A stretch of 64,000 nucleotides of DNA from Pararhodobacter zhoushanensis. Its GTDB lineage: Bacteria > Pseudomonadota > Alphaproteobacteria > Rhodobacterales > Rhodobacteraceae. Location of the stretch: contig NZ_JAPDFL010000001.1 of assembly GCF_025949695.1 (NCBI RefSeq), forward strand, positions 1,594,001 through 1,658,000. Direction: 5' to 3'. The translations under genes and the position numbers were made by a program. Shown here piece by piece: positions 7,798 through 16,032 of the stretch (position 1 is its first letter; the number at the start of each line of letters is the position of its first letter). Below the pieces are notes generated by a model. That model was not told where the DNA came from, ran no database searches, and was given only the letters and a program-made list of their open reading frames with translations.

Positions 7798-8535
7798 ATG
7801 ATCCGCATACGGGGGCTGACCAAGTATTTCGGCACGCATCTGGTTCTGGACCGGGTCGATCTGGACGTCGAGCGGCACGAGGTGGTCTGCCTGATCGGCG
7901 CCTCGGGCAGCGGGAAATCGACGCTGCTGCGCTGCATCAACCGGCTGATCGAGCCGGACTATGGCGAGATCGCGCTGGACGGGGTGTCGGTGAGCGATGC
8001 GTCCTTTGGCAAGACCGGGCTGCAACGCCGGGTCGGCATCGTGTTTCAAAGCTATAACCTGTTTCCGCATATGCGCGTCATCGACAACGTGACGCTGGCG
8101 CCGCGCAAGGTGCAGCGTCTGGCACGGGCAGCGGCCGAGGCGCGCGCGCTGGAGGTGCTGGCGCTGCTGGGGATGGAGAGCTTCGCCTATGCCTATCCCG
8201 AGCAACTGTCAGGCGGGCAGCAACAGCGCGTGGCACTGGCGCGGGCGCTGGCCGGGCAGCCGGATGTGCTGCTGCTGGACGAGGTGACGGCGGCGCTGGA
8301 TCCCGAGTTGGTCGGCGAGGTGATGGCGGCAATCCGCGGGTTGAAAGCGCGCGGCTTGACGATGGTGATCGTCACGCATGAAATGGGCTTTGCGCGGGGC
8401 TTGGCGGACCGGGTGTGTTTTCTGGACGGCGGCCGGATCATCGAGGAGGCGCCGCCCGAGCAGCTGTTCGCCGCGCCCGAGCATCCGCGCACGCAGGCGT
8501 TTCTGCATCGGTTGCTGGAGGCGGGTCGGCTTTAG
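7798..8535 (+). CDS. Amino-acid-type ABC transporter ATP-binding protein (GlnQ/HisP family)
   Basis: A 245-residue ATPase with Walker A GASGSGKST, Q-loop FQSYNLFPH, signature LSGGQQQRVALARAL, Walker B VLLLDEVTAAL and the H-loop VTHEM. FPHM after the Q-loop glutamine and the 245-residue size are typical of the polar amino acid subgroup. One slightly unusual residue is Val for Pro in the DEPT motif (DEVT). It lies four bases after the permease and closes the three-gene transporter; a cluster of GC-rich hairpins follows. Confidence 0.92.
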   Translation: MIRIRGLTKYFGTHLVLDRVDLDVERHEVVCLIGASGSGKSTLLRCINRLIEPDYGEIALDGVSVSDASFGKTGLQRRVGIVFQSYNLFPHMRVIDNVTLAPRKVQRLARAAAEARALEVLALLGMESFAYAYPEQLSGGQQQRVALARALAGQPDVLLLDEVTAALDPELVGEVMAAIRGLKARGLTMVIVTHEMGFARGLADRVCFLDGGRIIEEAPPEQLFAAPEHPRTQAFLHRLLEAGRL

Positions 8536-8545
8536 GCGGCGAGGG

Positions 8546-8645
8546 GCGCGCCTCGGGGGCATCGAGCCCCCTCGGCGCGCTCGGGGGTGTCCCACCCCCG
8601 CCGGCGCGTTGCGCCGCCCCCGGGGCGTATTTGAGGCAAGGTGAG
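8546..8645. repeat. Hairpin cluster between the ABC operon and the monooxygenase gene
   Basis: Three successive GC-rich hairpins: GCGCGCC/GGCGCGC enclosing GGGGGC/GCCCCC (8547-8580), GGGGGTG/CACCCCC (8583-8599), and GGCGC/GCGCC. Read on the minus strand the right end is CCTCAAATACGCCCCGGGGGC, a diverged form of the AAATATCC-CGGGGG element found elsewhere here. It probably attenuates or ends ABC transcription; downstream genes are on the same strand. Confidence 0.55.
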
Positions 8646-8657
8646 GGAGGGTGTGTT

Positions 8658-9953
8658 GTGCGTGACTTACCGATTGCGTTGATCGGGGCGGGGCCGATGG
8701 GGTTGGCCTGCGCCAAGCTGCTGGTCGAGCAGGGGATCGCGTTTCAGGGGTTCGAGTTGCATTCGGATGTCGGGGGGTTGTGGGACATCGAGGGGCCGCG
8801 CTCGACGATGTATGCGTCGGCGCATCTGATTTCCTCGAAGACCAAGACCGAATTCCGCGATTTCCCCATGGAGGCGGGGGTGGCGGATTATCCCAAGCAT
8901 TCGGTGCTGAAAGGCTATTTCCGCGCCTTTGCGGACCGGTTCGATCTGCGGCGGCACTTTCGGTTCGGGGCTGAGGTGCAGCGCTGTGAGCCGTTGGGTG
9001 CGGGGCATTGGCGGGTTGTGTGGCGTGAAGCGGGTGAGGAGCACGCGGGCGAATTCAGCGGCGTGATGATCGCCAATGGCACACTGTCCGAGCCGAACAT
9101 GCCGACGTTCCCCGGCGCGTTTACCGGGGAGCTGATCCATTCCGCGCAGTACCGTCACCCCGACCAGATGCGCGGCAAGCGGGTGTTGGTGATCGGCGGC
9201 GGCAACTCGGGCTGCGACATCGCCGTCGACGCGGCGCATCATGGCGAAGGGGCGGATCTGTCGCTGCGGCGGGGCTATCACTTTGTACCGAAATACATTT
9301 TCGGCAAACCGGCCGATACCATCGGCGGGGCGATCAAGCTGCCGATGTGGCTCAAGCGCCGTGTGGACGGGATGATCCTGCGCTGGTTTACCGGCGATCC
9401 GCAACGTGTGGGGTTCCCGGCACCGGATCACAAGCTGTATGAAAGCCATCCGGTGGTGAATTCGCTGGCGATCTTCCATGCGGGGCATGGGGATATCCGC
9501 GTGCGTCCCGATATTGCGCGCCTTGAGGGCAAGCGGGTGGTCTTCACCGATGGCACCAGCGACGACTACGATCTGATCATCGCCGCGACCGGCTATCTGC
9601 TGCATTACCCGTTCATCGACCGTGCCTTGCTCAACTGGCAGGGGGCCGCGCCGCATCTGTACCTGAACTGCCTGCACCCTGAGCGCGACGACCTTTTCGT
9701 GATGGGCATGATCGAGGCGACGGGTCTGGGTTGGCAGGGGCGGCACGAGCAGGCCGAGATGGTGGTGCGTTACCTCAAGGGCCTCCGCGCCGGCGATCCG
9801 GCGGCGCAGGCGATCAAGGCCCAGAAGGCGGCGGGCTTTGGCCGGCTGACCGGCGGGATGACCTATATCGACCTGCCGCGCATGGCCTATTACGTCGAGC
9901 GCGACACATACCGGGCGGCGCTGGCCAAGCATATTACGGCCTTGGGGGGCTGA
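8658..9953 (+). CDS. Flavin-containing monooxygenase (FMO-like)
   Basis: A 431-residue NADPH/FAD monooxygenase of the class B group, which oxygenates a soft nucleophile (N, S) or performs Baeyer-Villiger chemistry. Visible motifs: FAD loop GAGPMG near residue 10, GGLW, FMO-type FTGELIHSAQY (the final W/F of the classical signature is Tyr), NADPH loop VIGGGNSGCDIAVD, and DLIIAATGY. The GTG at 8658 is taken as start because GGGAGG lies seven bases before it and the FAD loop follows at once. It heads an operon with a BASS transporter and two dehydrogenases. Substrate unknown; not assignable to trimethylamine monooxygenase from motifs alone. Confidence 0.8.
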   Translation: MRDLPIALIGAGPMGLACAKLLVEQGIAFQGFELHSDVGGLWDIEGPRSTMYASAHLISSKTKTEFRDFPMEAGVADYPKHSVLKGYFRAFADRFDLRRHFRFGAEVQRCEPLGAGHWRVVWREAGEEHAGEFSGVMIANGTLSEPNMPTFPGAFTGELIHSAQYRHPDQMRGKRVLVIGGGNSGCDIAVDAAHHGEGADLSLRRGYHFVPKYIFGKPADTIGGAIKLPMWLKRRVDGMILRWFTGDPQRVGFPAPDHKLYESHPVVNSLAIFHAGHGDIRVRPDIARLEGKRVVFTDGTSDDYDLIIAATGYLLHYPFIDRALLNWQGAAPHLYLNCLHPERDDLFVMGMIEATGLGWQGRHEQAEMVVRYLKGLRAGDPAAQAIKAQKAAGFGRLTGGMTYIDLPRMAYYVERDTYRAALAKHITALGG

Positions 9954-9954
9954 G

Positions 9955-10851
9955 ATGGATCAGATCGACGACGTCATGCTGAACTTCAGCCCCGCGTCCC
10001 TGACGCTGCTGAACGCAATCCTTGCCGTGGTGATGTTCGCCATCGCGCTGGACCTTCGGCCCGCGCAATTCCGCGCGCTGGCGGCCGCGCCGCGCCCGGT
10101 GATCGCGGGGTTCCTGTCGCAGTTCGTGGCGCTGCCGGCGGCGACCTATCTCTTGGTGCTGGTCATGCAGCCGCGCCCGTCGATTGCCTTGGGGCTGATC
10201 GTGGTTGCGGCCTGTCCGGGCGGGAATATCTCGAATTTTCTGACGCATAGGGCCGGGGGCAATGCCGCACTCTCGGTCAGCCTGACGGCGATTGCCACGC
10301 TGGGGGCGATTGTGCTGACGCCGCTGAACATCGCGCTGTGGGGCGGGCTTTATGCGCCGACGCGCGAGATCCTGCACGCGACGACGATTGATCCCGTGCA
10401 GGTGGCGGTGACGGTGCTGTTCCTTCTGGTGCTGCCGCTGGCGCTGGGGATGCTGCTGAATGGCTATAAACCGGCGTTGGCCGCGCGTCTCCGCAAGCCG
10501 ATGCAGATCCTGTCGATGGTGATCTTTCTGGCCTTCATTCTGGCTGCGCTGGCCGGGAACTGGGCCTATTTCGTCGCCCTCGCCGGGCTGGTCGCCGGGC
10601 TGGTCATCGCCCATAACGCGCTGGCTCTGAGCTTGGGCTATGGCATTGCCACGCTGGCGCGGGTGGCCCCGGCGGACCGGCGGGCGATCACGATCGAGAC
10701 GGGGATTCAGAATTCGGGTCTGGGGCTGATCCTGATCTTCGCCTTCTTCGGCGGGTTGGGGGGCATGGCCGTGGTCGCCGCCTTCTGGGGCCTGTGGCAC
10801 GCGATCAGCGGGCTGGCGCTGGCGCTGGCCTGGGCGCGCAGGCCGCTATGA
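9955..10851 (+). CDS. Bile acid:sodium symporter (BASS) family transporter
   Basis: A 298-residue integral membrane protein with about nine to ten hydrophobic segments. The stretch VVAACPGGNISNFLTHRAGG matches the conserved CPGG-xxSN core of BASS transporters, and the second conserved region near the C-terminus reads ETGIQNSGLGLIL. These carriers import organic anions with sodium; bacterial members carry varied substrates such as pantoate or pyruvate, and the bile-acid name is historical. It begins one base after the monooxygenase stop and overlaps the next gene by four bases, so it likely imports the operon's substrate or a product. Confidence 0.85.
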   Translation: MDQIDDVMLNFSPASLTLLNAILAVVMFAIALDLRPAQFRALAAAPRPVIAGFLSQFVALPAATYLLVLVMQPRPSIALGLIVVAACPGGNISNFLTHRAGGNAALSVSLTAIATLGAIVLTPLNIALWGGLYAPTREILHATTIDPVQVAVTVLFLLVLPLALGMLLNGYKPALAARLRKPMQILSMVIFLAFILAALAGNWAYFVALAGLVAGLVIAHNALALSLGYGIATLARVAPADRRAITIETGIQNSGLGLILIFAFFGGLGGMAVVAAFWGLWHAISGLALALAWARRPL

Positions 10852-11756
10852 CCCGCATCCTGATCACCGGGGCGGCGGGCAATGTCGGTCGGGCGCTGAT
10901 CGCCGGGCTGGGCGCGCACGAGGTGCTGGCGACTGATGTCGCCCCCGGCTATGAGCGGATGGATGTGACCGGCGATGACCCGGCCCGCGTGATCGCCGCG
11001 TTCCGGCCCGAGGTGGTGGTGCATCTGGCCTCGATCGTCACGCCGCCCAAGGGATCGACGCGCGCTTTCGAATGGCGGGTGGATGTGCAGGGCACGCGCA
11101 ATGTGCTGGACGCCTGTGTGGCGCAGGGGGTGCGGCGGCTGGTGGTGACCTCGTCGGGTGCGGCCTATGGCTACCACGCCGACAACCCGGTGCCCTTGCG
11201 CGAAACGGACCCGCTGCGCGGCAACGTCGAATTCGCCTATGCCGACCACAAGCGTCAGGTCGAGGAAATGCTGGCCGAGGCGCGCGTTAACCATCCTGCG
11301 CTGGAGCAGGTGGTGCTGCGCATCGGCACCGTGCTGGGCGAGGGGGTCGAGAACCAGATCACCGCGCTGTTCCGGCGCAAGCGGGTGCTGGCGGTGGCGG
11401 GCGCGGACAGTCCGTTCGTGTTCATCTGGACGCAAGATCTGGCGCGTATCCTGATCCGCGCGACGACGGCGGGCCCGGCGGGGGTGTTCAACGTGGCCGG
11501 GGACGGGGCGATGAGCGTGCAGGATCTGGCAGCGGCGATGGGCAAGCCCTTGCTGGTGCTGCCAGCGTGGGTGCTTAAGGTCGCTCTGGGGGTGGCAAAG
11601 CCCCTCGGGCTGTCGCGGTATGGGCCCGAGCAGGTGCGGTTCCTGCAATACCGGCCCGTGCTGGATAACAGCGCGCTGAAAGAGCGCTTTGGCTATACGC
11701 CCGAACTGACCTCGGCGCAGGTCTTCGCGCTCTGGCAAGCATGGGCGCGGCCATGA
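10848..11756 (+). CDS. NAD(P)-dependent epimerase/dehydratase (extended SDR)
   Basis: A 302-residue extended short-chain dehydrogenase: N-terminal Rossmann loop TGAAGNVG, DVAPGYE-type strand end, VVHLAS, and FAYADHKRQVEE, where the usual catalytic YxxxK appears as YADHK. The C-terminal half contains the substrate domain. The ATG at 10848 overlaps the transporter stop as ATGA and begins the Rossmann strand directly, so a longer in-frame start 18 codons upstream is rejected. It is translationally coupled on both sides inside the monooxygenase operon. Substrate not predictable. Confidence 0.8.
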   Translation: MTRILITGAAGNVGRALIAGLGAHEVLATDVAPGYERMDVTGDDPARVIAAFRPEVVVHLASIVTPPKGSTRAFEWRVDVQGTRNVLDACVAQGVRRLVVTSSGAAYGYHADNPVPLRETDPLRGNVEFAYADHKRQVEEMLAEARVNHPALEQVVLRIGTVLGEGVENQITALFRRKRVLAVAGADSPFVFIWTQDLARILIRATTAGPAGVFNVAGDGAMSVQDLAAAMGKPLLVLPAWVLKVALGVAKPLGLSRYGPEQVRFLQYRPVLDNSALKERFGYTPELTSAQVFALWQAWARP

Positions 11757-13222
11757 GAACGGCGGTGATCACCGGCGGCGGCGGCGGTCTGGGCCGGGCG
11801 CTGGCTGCAGGGCTGCAGGCGCGCGGCTGGTTCTGCGCCTTGCTCGATCTGCCGGGCGGGTTCGGCGCGCTCAAAGAGGGGGCGCAGCAGAGCCTGCATG
11901 CCTGTGACGTGACCGACCCCGAACAGGTGGCGGCCACCGTTGCCGGGCTTCGGGCGGTGCGCCCGTCGCTGGATCTGGCGGTCTATAATGCGGGCGTCAC
12001 GCTGATCGCCCCCTTTGCCGCGATGGACCCGGCGGCGCATCGCCGGGCGTTCGAGATCAACTATTGGGGCGCGGTCAACCTCGCCGCGGCGTTGCTCCCC
12101 GACCTGCGCGCCGCGCGCGGCACGCATCTGGCGATCACCTCGGTCGCCGGGTTCGCGCCGCTCAAACACCGCACCGCCTATGCCGCGTCGAAACACGCGA
12201 TGACCGGGTTCTTCACCTCGCTCAGGGGCGAGGAAGCGCCGCACGGCGTCCGCGTCGCGCTTGCCGCACCGTCCTTCGTGGCCACCAATCCCGGTGCAGA
12301 ATACGCCGTCAGCGGCATCGGGCGACCGGGGGCGGCGACGGACGGGATCGACGCGATGACCCCGGATCAGGCGGCGGCGGTCATCCTCAAAGGCCTTGAC
12401 CACGGGCGCAGTTTCATCCCCGTCGGCCGCGTCGCCGCGCTGTCGGCCCTGATGATGCGGGTTGCGCCGGGCGTCTATGAACGCCAGATGTTGAAGAGGA
12501 TGGCGCGCGAGATCGTCTTGACGGCCAAGGGCTTGGGCCATGGGATAATCCCCATGCGCATCCTCTTCGCCCTCTTTGTGTTGCTGGCCGCCTGCGGTCG
12601 TCCCCTGACCGCGCCCGAGACCGATCTGGCCCACCGCCTCTTTGGCGACACGCTCGACCCCGCCGCCGTGCGCTTCTACCGCAACGGCTTTGTCGGCATG
12701 CGCCGCCACGCCTTCGCCACCCGCCCGCGCACCACCTGCCGCGAGCGCATCCTGCCGCCGCCCACCGCAGCGGTGGAATACGGCCGTGCGGCGGGGGTGG
12801 TGGTCTTCGAGACGATCCATGTTCGCCCCGATGTCCTGCAACCCGATTTCGCCCGCCGCCCCGACGGGACGATGACCCTTGGTGCAGCAATGTATCTGGT
12901 GCATGAACTGACCCATGTCTGGCAATGGCAGAACCGCGAGCGCACCGGCTATTCGCCCCTGCGCGTCGGGGCCGAACACACCGGCGGCGCTGACCCCTAT
13001 CTCTTTGACCCCGCTGACAACGCCCGCTTCCTCGACTTCGGCTACGAGCAGCAAGCCAGCCTCGTCGAGGAATACGTCTGCTGCGAAACCCTCGATCCCG
13101 ACGGTGCCCGCACCGCCCGTCTGCGCGCTCTGCTGGGGCAGGTGATGGAGCCGGGCGCGATGCCCGATGTCCCGGTCTGGCTCCCCTGGGATGGCCTGCA
13201 ACGCCGCGGCATCTGCAGCTGA
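11753..13222 (+). CDS. Short-chain dehydrogenase continuous in frame with a HExxH lipoprotein-like domain
   Basis: One open frame of 489 residues joins two unrelated proteins. Residues 1 to about 265 are a classical SDR: VITGGGGGLGRAL, NAGVTL, SVAGF and the catalytic YAASK. From residue 268 the sequence reads MRILFALFVLLAACG, a complete lipoprotein signal, followed by about 200 residues containing HELTHVWQWQ (HELTH at 384-388), a zinc-metallopeptidase-type motif. No stop separates them. A lipoprotein signal in mid-protein is not sensible, so either a stop has been lost by a small indel (TAA exists one frame away at 12545) or the downstream protein is made from its own start. The SDR ATG overlaps the previous stop (ATGA). 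Confidence 0.7.
   Translation: MRTAVITGGGGGLGRALAAGLQARGWFCALLDLPGGFGALKEGAQQSLHACDVTDPEQVAATVAGLRAVRPSLDLAVYNAGVTLIAPFAAMDPAAHRRAFEINYWGAVNLAAALLPDLRAARGTHLAITSVAGFAPLKHRTAYAASKHAMTGFFTSLRGEEAPHGVRVALAAPSFVATNPGAEYAVSGIGRPGAATDGIDAMTPDQAAAVILKGLDHGRSFIPVGRVAALSALMMRVAPGVYERQMLKRMAREIVLTAKGLGHGIIPMRILFALFVLLAACGRPLTAPETDLAHRLFGDTLDPAAVRFYRNGFVGMRRHAFATRPRTTCRERILPPPTAAVEYGRAAGVVVFETIHVRPDVLQPDFARRPDGTMTLGAAMYLVHELTHVWQWQNRERTGYSPLRVGAEHTGGADPYLFDPADNARFLDFGYEQQASLVEEYVCCETLDPDGARTARLRALLGQVMEPGAMPDVPVWLPWDGLQRRGICS
12554..13222 (+). CDS. Putative HExxH metallopeptidase-like lipoprotein (internal start)
   Basis: If translated from the internal ATG this is a 222-residue lipoprotein: signal MRILFALFVLLAAC with the lipidated Cys at 14 (lipobox LAAC). 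The mature part has HELTHVWQWQ at 117-126, then ADPYLFDP, a Tyr/Gln-rich FGYEQQASLVEEYVC where a Glu could be the third zinc ligand, and a closing LLGQVMEPGAMPDVPVW. The motif resembles secreted gluzincin-like or DUF4157-like domains, but the family is not certain and activity is unproven. No good ribosome site precedes the ATG, so coupling to the SDR or a true fusion are both possible. Confidence 0.6.
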   Translation: MRILFALFVLLAACGRPLTAPETDLAHRLFGDTLDPAAVRFYRNGFVGMRRHAFATRPRTTCRERILPPPTAAVEYGRAAGVVVFETIHVRPDVLQPDFARRPDGTMTLGAAMYLVHELTHVWQWQNRERTGYSPLRVGAEHTGGADPYLFDPADNARFLDFGYEQQASLVEEYVCCETLDPDGARTARLRALLGQVMEPGAMPDVPVWLPWDGLQRRGICS

Positions 13223-13230
13223 ACGCGCGT

Positions 13231-13320
13231 CATCATCTGTCCAAAAATATCCACGGGAGGATTTTCAAGGAGGGTACGTGTACCCTCCTTGAAGCAGGGG
13301 GCCCGGGGGCGGCAGCCCCC
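13231..13320 (+). repeat. Intergenic terminator-like element, copy 3
   Basis: It starts CATCATCTGTCC, then AAATATCCACGGGAGG, then a perfect 12-bp hairpin CAAGGAGGGTAC/GTACCCTCCTTG (13266-13291) and further C- and G-runs that can pair. It sits between the convergent lipoprotein and plsY genes and should stop transcription from both sides. The remaining bases to 13367 repeat the GGCGGCAGCCCCCCG motif twice and hold no gene. Confidence 0.65.
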
Positions 13321-13367
13321 CGGCACTAACAGTAATCGCGGGGCGGCAGCCCCCCGCAGTCCCAGCC

Positions 13368-13982
13368 TCAGGGCTTCTTGCGTCCGACCTTCGGTTCCGT
13401 CCCGCTCACCAGCCGCGCGATATTCGCCGCGTGCCGCACCCAGACCAGCGCCGCCAGCACCACTGCCAGCGCGATCAGGCTCTGCGGGCCCCAGAGCCAC
13501 AGATAGAGCGCCGCGATGGCCGAGGCGACCAGCGCCGAGGCCGAGGAAATCCGCGTCACCGCCAGCATCACCAGCCATGTGGCGCAGCAGGCCAGACCGA
13601 TGGGCCAGGCCAGCGCCAGCAGCGTGCCGAGGAAGGTCGCCACCCCTTTGCCGCCTTTGAACCCCAGCCAGACCGGGAACAGATGCCCCAGAAACGACAT
13701 CAGCGCCGCCACCTGTGCGGCATCCTCGCCCGCCACAGCCCGGGCGATCAGCACCGCGACCGCGCCTTTGCCGGCGTCCAGCAGCAGCGTCGCCAGTGCC
13801 GCCGCTTTGTTGCCGGTGCGCAGCACATTGGTCGCGCCGATGTTGCCCGACCCGATGGCGCGCACGTCGCCCAGCCCCATCGCCTTGGTAATCACCACGC
13901 CGAACGGGATCGAGCCCAGCAGGTACGATCCGATCGCGATGGCGATCAGCAACAGCGGCGCGGTGGTCATTTCGGGGAGCAT
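13368..13982 (-). CDS. plsY: Acyl-phosphate:glycerol-3-phosphate acyltransferase PlsY
   Basis: An inner-membrane enzyme of 204 residues that makes lysophosphatidic acid from acyl-phosphate, the first step of phospholipid synthesis. It shows the three PlsY motifs: GSIPFGVVITK near the start, GSGNIGATNVLRTGNK, and FPVWLGFKGGKGVATFLG. There are about five transmembrane segments, a basic end (KVGRKKP), and normal family length. The ATG shares one base with the stop of the dihydroorotase-like gene (TGATG), implying coupled translation. Confidence 0.95.
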   Translation of the reverse strand: MLPEMTTAPLLLIAIAIGSYLLGSIPFGVVITKAMGLGDVRAIGSGNIGATNVLRTGNKAAALATLLLDAGKGAVAVLIARAVAGEDAAQVAALMSFLGHLFPVWLGFKGGKGVATFLGTLLALAWPIGLACCATWLVMLAVTRISSASALVASAIAALYLWLWGPQSLIALAVVLAALVWVRHAANIARLVSGTEPKVGRKKP

Positions 13983-15259
13983 CAGGCAGCCTCGCGCTTG
14001 AAAACCGGTTTCCCGGCGACATAGGTTGCCAGAACCTTACCCTGCAGCCGTGCCCCGTCAAAGGGCGAGTTCTTGGACTTGGAGCGCAGCAGGAACCGGT
14101 CCAGCACGAACGGCGCATGGGCGTCAAACAGCACCAGATCGGCAGGCGCGCCCGCGCTCAGCCGCCCGGCGTCCAGACCCAGCCTGCGCGCCGGGTTCAG
14201 CGACAATGCGCGCCAGAGCTGGGGCAGGGTGAGCTGGTCGTTGTGATAGAGCCTGAGCGCTGCGGGAAGCAGGGTTTCCAGACCCACCGCGCCGGGGGCG
14301 GCCTCTTCATAGGGCAGGCGCTTGGATTCCTCGTCCTGCGGGGTGTGCATCGAGCAGATCACGTCGATCAGCCCGTCAGCGACGGCCTCGATCATCGCCA
14401 GCCGGTCCTCCTCGGCCCGCAGGGGCGGGGTCAGTTTGAAGAACGACCGGTAATCGCCGACATCGAATTCGTTCAGCGTCAGATGGTGGATCGAGATCCC
14501 CGCCGTCACATCCAGCCCGTTCTTCTTGGCGCGTTCCAGCGCGGGCAGGGTGCGCGCGCAGGTGATTTGGTCGGCGTGATAGCGCACGCCGGTCATCTCG
14601 ACCAAGGCCATGTCGCGGTCAAAACCCATGCGTTCGGCCATCGGCGAGACGCCCGGCAGCCCGCGCAGCGACGCGAACTTGCCCGAGGTCACGGCGGCTC
14701 CGGCGCTCAGCCCCGGGTCTTGCGGATGGCACACAACCAGCGCGCCCAGGGACCGCGCATAGGTCAGGCAGCGCGACAGCACCTTGGTGTCGCGGGTGAC
14801 GTGCTCGACGTCCGAAAAAGCGATGGCGCCGGCGTCCATCAGGAAGCCGATCTCGGCCATCTCGCGCCCCTCGCGGCCCCGGGTCAGGGCGGCCATGTGG
14901 CGCACGTTGACCGGAGCCTCGATGCTGGCGCGGCGGCTGAGGAAATCGAGCGATTCGGGCGTGTCGGTGGCCGGGGTGGTGTCGGGGCGGGTGATGAACG
15001 TGGTCACCCCGCCCGCCGCCGCGGCCTGACCCGCCGAGCGGTAGCTTTCCTTGTGGCGCGCGCCCGGTTCACCGACATGCACACCCCAATCGACGATCCC
15101 CGGCGCCAGACATTTGCCGCGCGCGTCGATCACCTCGGCCCCTTGGGGGGCGGGCGCGTTCAGCGCGGTTATGCGGCCATTCTCGACGGTCAGCGAGCCT
15201 GAGGCATCGGTGCCCGCCTCGGGGTCGATCAGCCGAGCGTTGGAAAAGTGAAGGATCAT
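13982..15259 (-). CDS. Dihydroorotase-like protein with degenerate metal site
   Basis: A 425-residue amidohydrolase of the class I dihydroorotase family (would-be PyrC, pyrimidine synthesis). The family landmarks are recognisable but altered. The HxH metal pair is GVH (Gly59, His61) in VDWGVHVGEPG, where active enzymes have DxHxHxREPG. The catalytic Asp region, usually TDHAPH, reads SMHTPQ. This resembles the inactive dihydroorotase homologues (PyrC'/PyrX) that serve as structural partners of aspartate transcarbamoylase. pyrB, the usual upstream neighbour of such proteins, is not in the window. Coupled to plsY downstream. Confidence 0.8.
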   Translation of the reverse strand: MILHFSNARLIDPEAGTDASGSLTVENGRITALNAPAPQGAEVIDARGKCLAPGIVDWGVHVGEPGARHKESYRSAGQAAAAGGVTTFITRPDTTPATDTPESLDFLSRRASIEAPVNVRHMAALTRGREGREMAEIGFLMDAGAIAFSDVEHVTRDTKVLSRCLTYARSLGALVVCHPQDPGLSAGAAVTSGKFASLRGLPGVSPMAERMGFDRDMALVEMTGVRYHADQITCARTLPALERAKKNGLDVTAGISIHHLTLNEFDVGDYRSFFKLTPPLRAEEDRLAMIEAVADGLIDVICSMHTPQDEESKRLPYEEAAPGAVGLETLLPAALRLYHNDQLTLPQLWRALSLNPARRLGLDAGRLSAGAPADLVLFDAHAPFVLDRFLLRSKSKNSPFDGARLQGKVLATYVAGKPVFKREAA

Positions 15260-15529
15260 GCGCGCCGCCTTGCTTGCCGTCCGGGCGGCCCTGAGGCCAC
15301 CGGGTTCGGGCGGGCTTATAACGCCGGATGGGCCGGGGCGCTACTGCTCAAGCGCGTGTCGGATCAGCCGAAAGCAAGGCCTCGGCGCGGGGGCTGGCCA
15401 GCACCACCAGCAGCGGGGCAGTCAAGCGGGCGGCGTGACTGCGGGTTGTGGCATGGCAGCGCCCCGGCGTCACAGGGTCCATGCTGCGCCGGTACGCTTT
15501 TGTCCCCTAGACGGTCCCCTTTGCGCGGT
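15260..15529. other. 270-bp gap without a recognised gene
   Basis: Between the divergence-free pair of minus-strand genes (PH-domain protein upstream, dihydroorotase-like gene downstream) lies GC-rich sequence with no convincing open frame, no tRNA-like fold and no intergenic element of the type seen elsewhere. A TATAAG at 15315-15320 on the minus strand could be a -10 box for the dihydroorotase-like gene, but no matching -35 is clear. Confidence 0.4.
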
Positions 15530-15985
15530 TCACGACGCGCGGCTTCTGGCGCGGGCATCGCGGGCGTTGATGATCTTGGTGATCACCTCGGTCTCATCGG
15601 CCAGAAACTTGAGCAGATGTTTGTCGCCCGATCTGGTGATCAGCTGCACATCGCCCAACAGGGGCCGCGCCTTGTCGATTTCAAGCAAAGTCACCGAGCT
15701 GACGCCACCGGCCAGAATGAGCCGCCGGTCGGTCAGCAGCCAGCGCATCTTGAAGGTCTCGCCCGCCAGATACAGCCCGCGCACCGCGACAGCCAGAACA
15801 GCGCCCAGCGAGCCGATGGCGGGGTAAGGCGAGCCGATCAGCCACAGCACACCACCTGCCAGCGCCATCAATCCGACCGCCATGATGCCGTGATCGCGCC
15901 AATAGCGGTTGCGGTCCGGGGCGAAGGTGACGAGCAGGCGCTCGTCCGGCTCCAGCAGCGGGTGGTCGATGTCGGCGGGGGTCAT
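15530..15985 (-). CDS. Small membrane protein with bacterial PH-like domain
   Basis: A 151-residue protein with two hydrophobic segments (GIMAVGLMALAGGVLWLIG and GSLGAVLAVAVRGLYLAG) followed by a compact region with RWLLTDRRLILAGGV, the strand pattern of bPH-type membrane proteins, and a basic C-terminus. The ATG at 15985 is preferred over an in-frame TTG four codons upstream. It follows hflC by 47 bases on the same strand and may be co-transcribed with hflK-hflC. Function unknown. Confidence 0.65.
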   Translation of the reverse strand: MTPADIDHPLLEPDERLLVTFAPDRNRYWRDHGIMAVGLMALAGGVLWLIGSPYPAIGSLGAVLAVAVRGLYLAGETFKMRWLLTDRRLILAGGVSSVTLLEIDKARPLLGDVQLITRSGDKHLLKFLADETEVITKIINARDARARSRAS

Positions 15986-16032
15986 GCGGGGGTCCAATAA
16001 GGCTGCGCCCCCGAAGCGGGGGCGCAGGAAGG

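Noticed and set aside
15364..15558. Small minus-strand open frame in the gap upstream of the dihydroorotase-like gene
   Set aside because: Product is Pro/Arg/Gly-rich without motif or ribosome site and it overlaps the end of the PH-domain gene.
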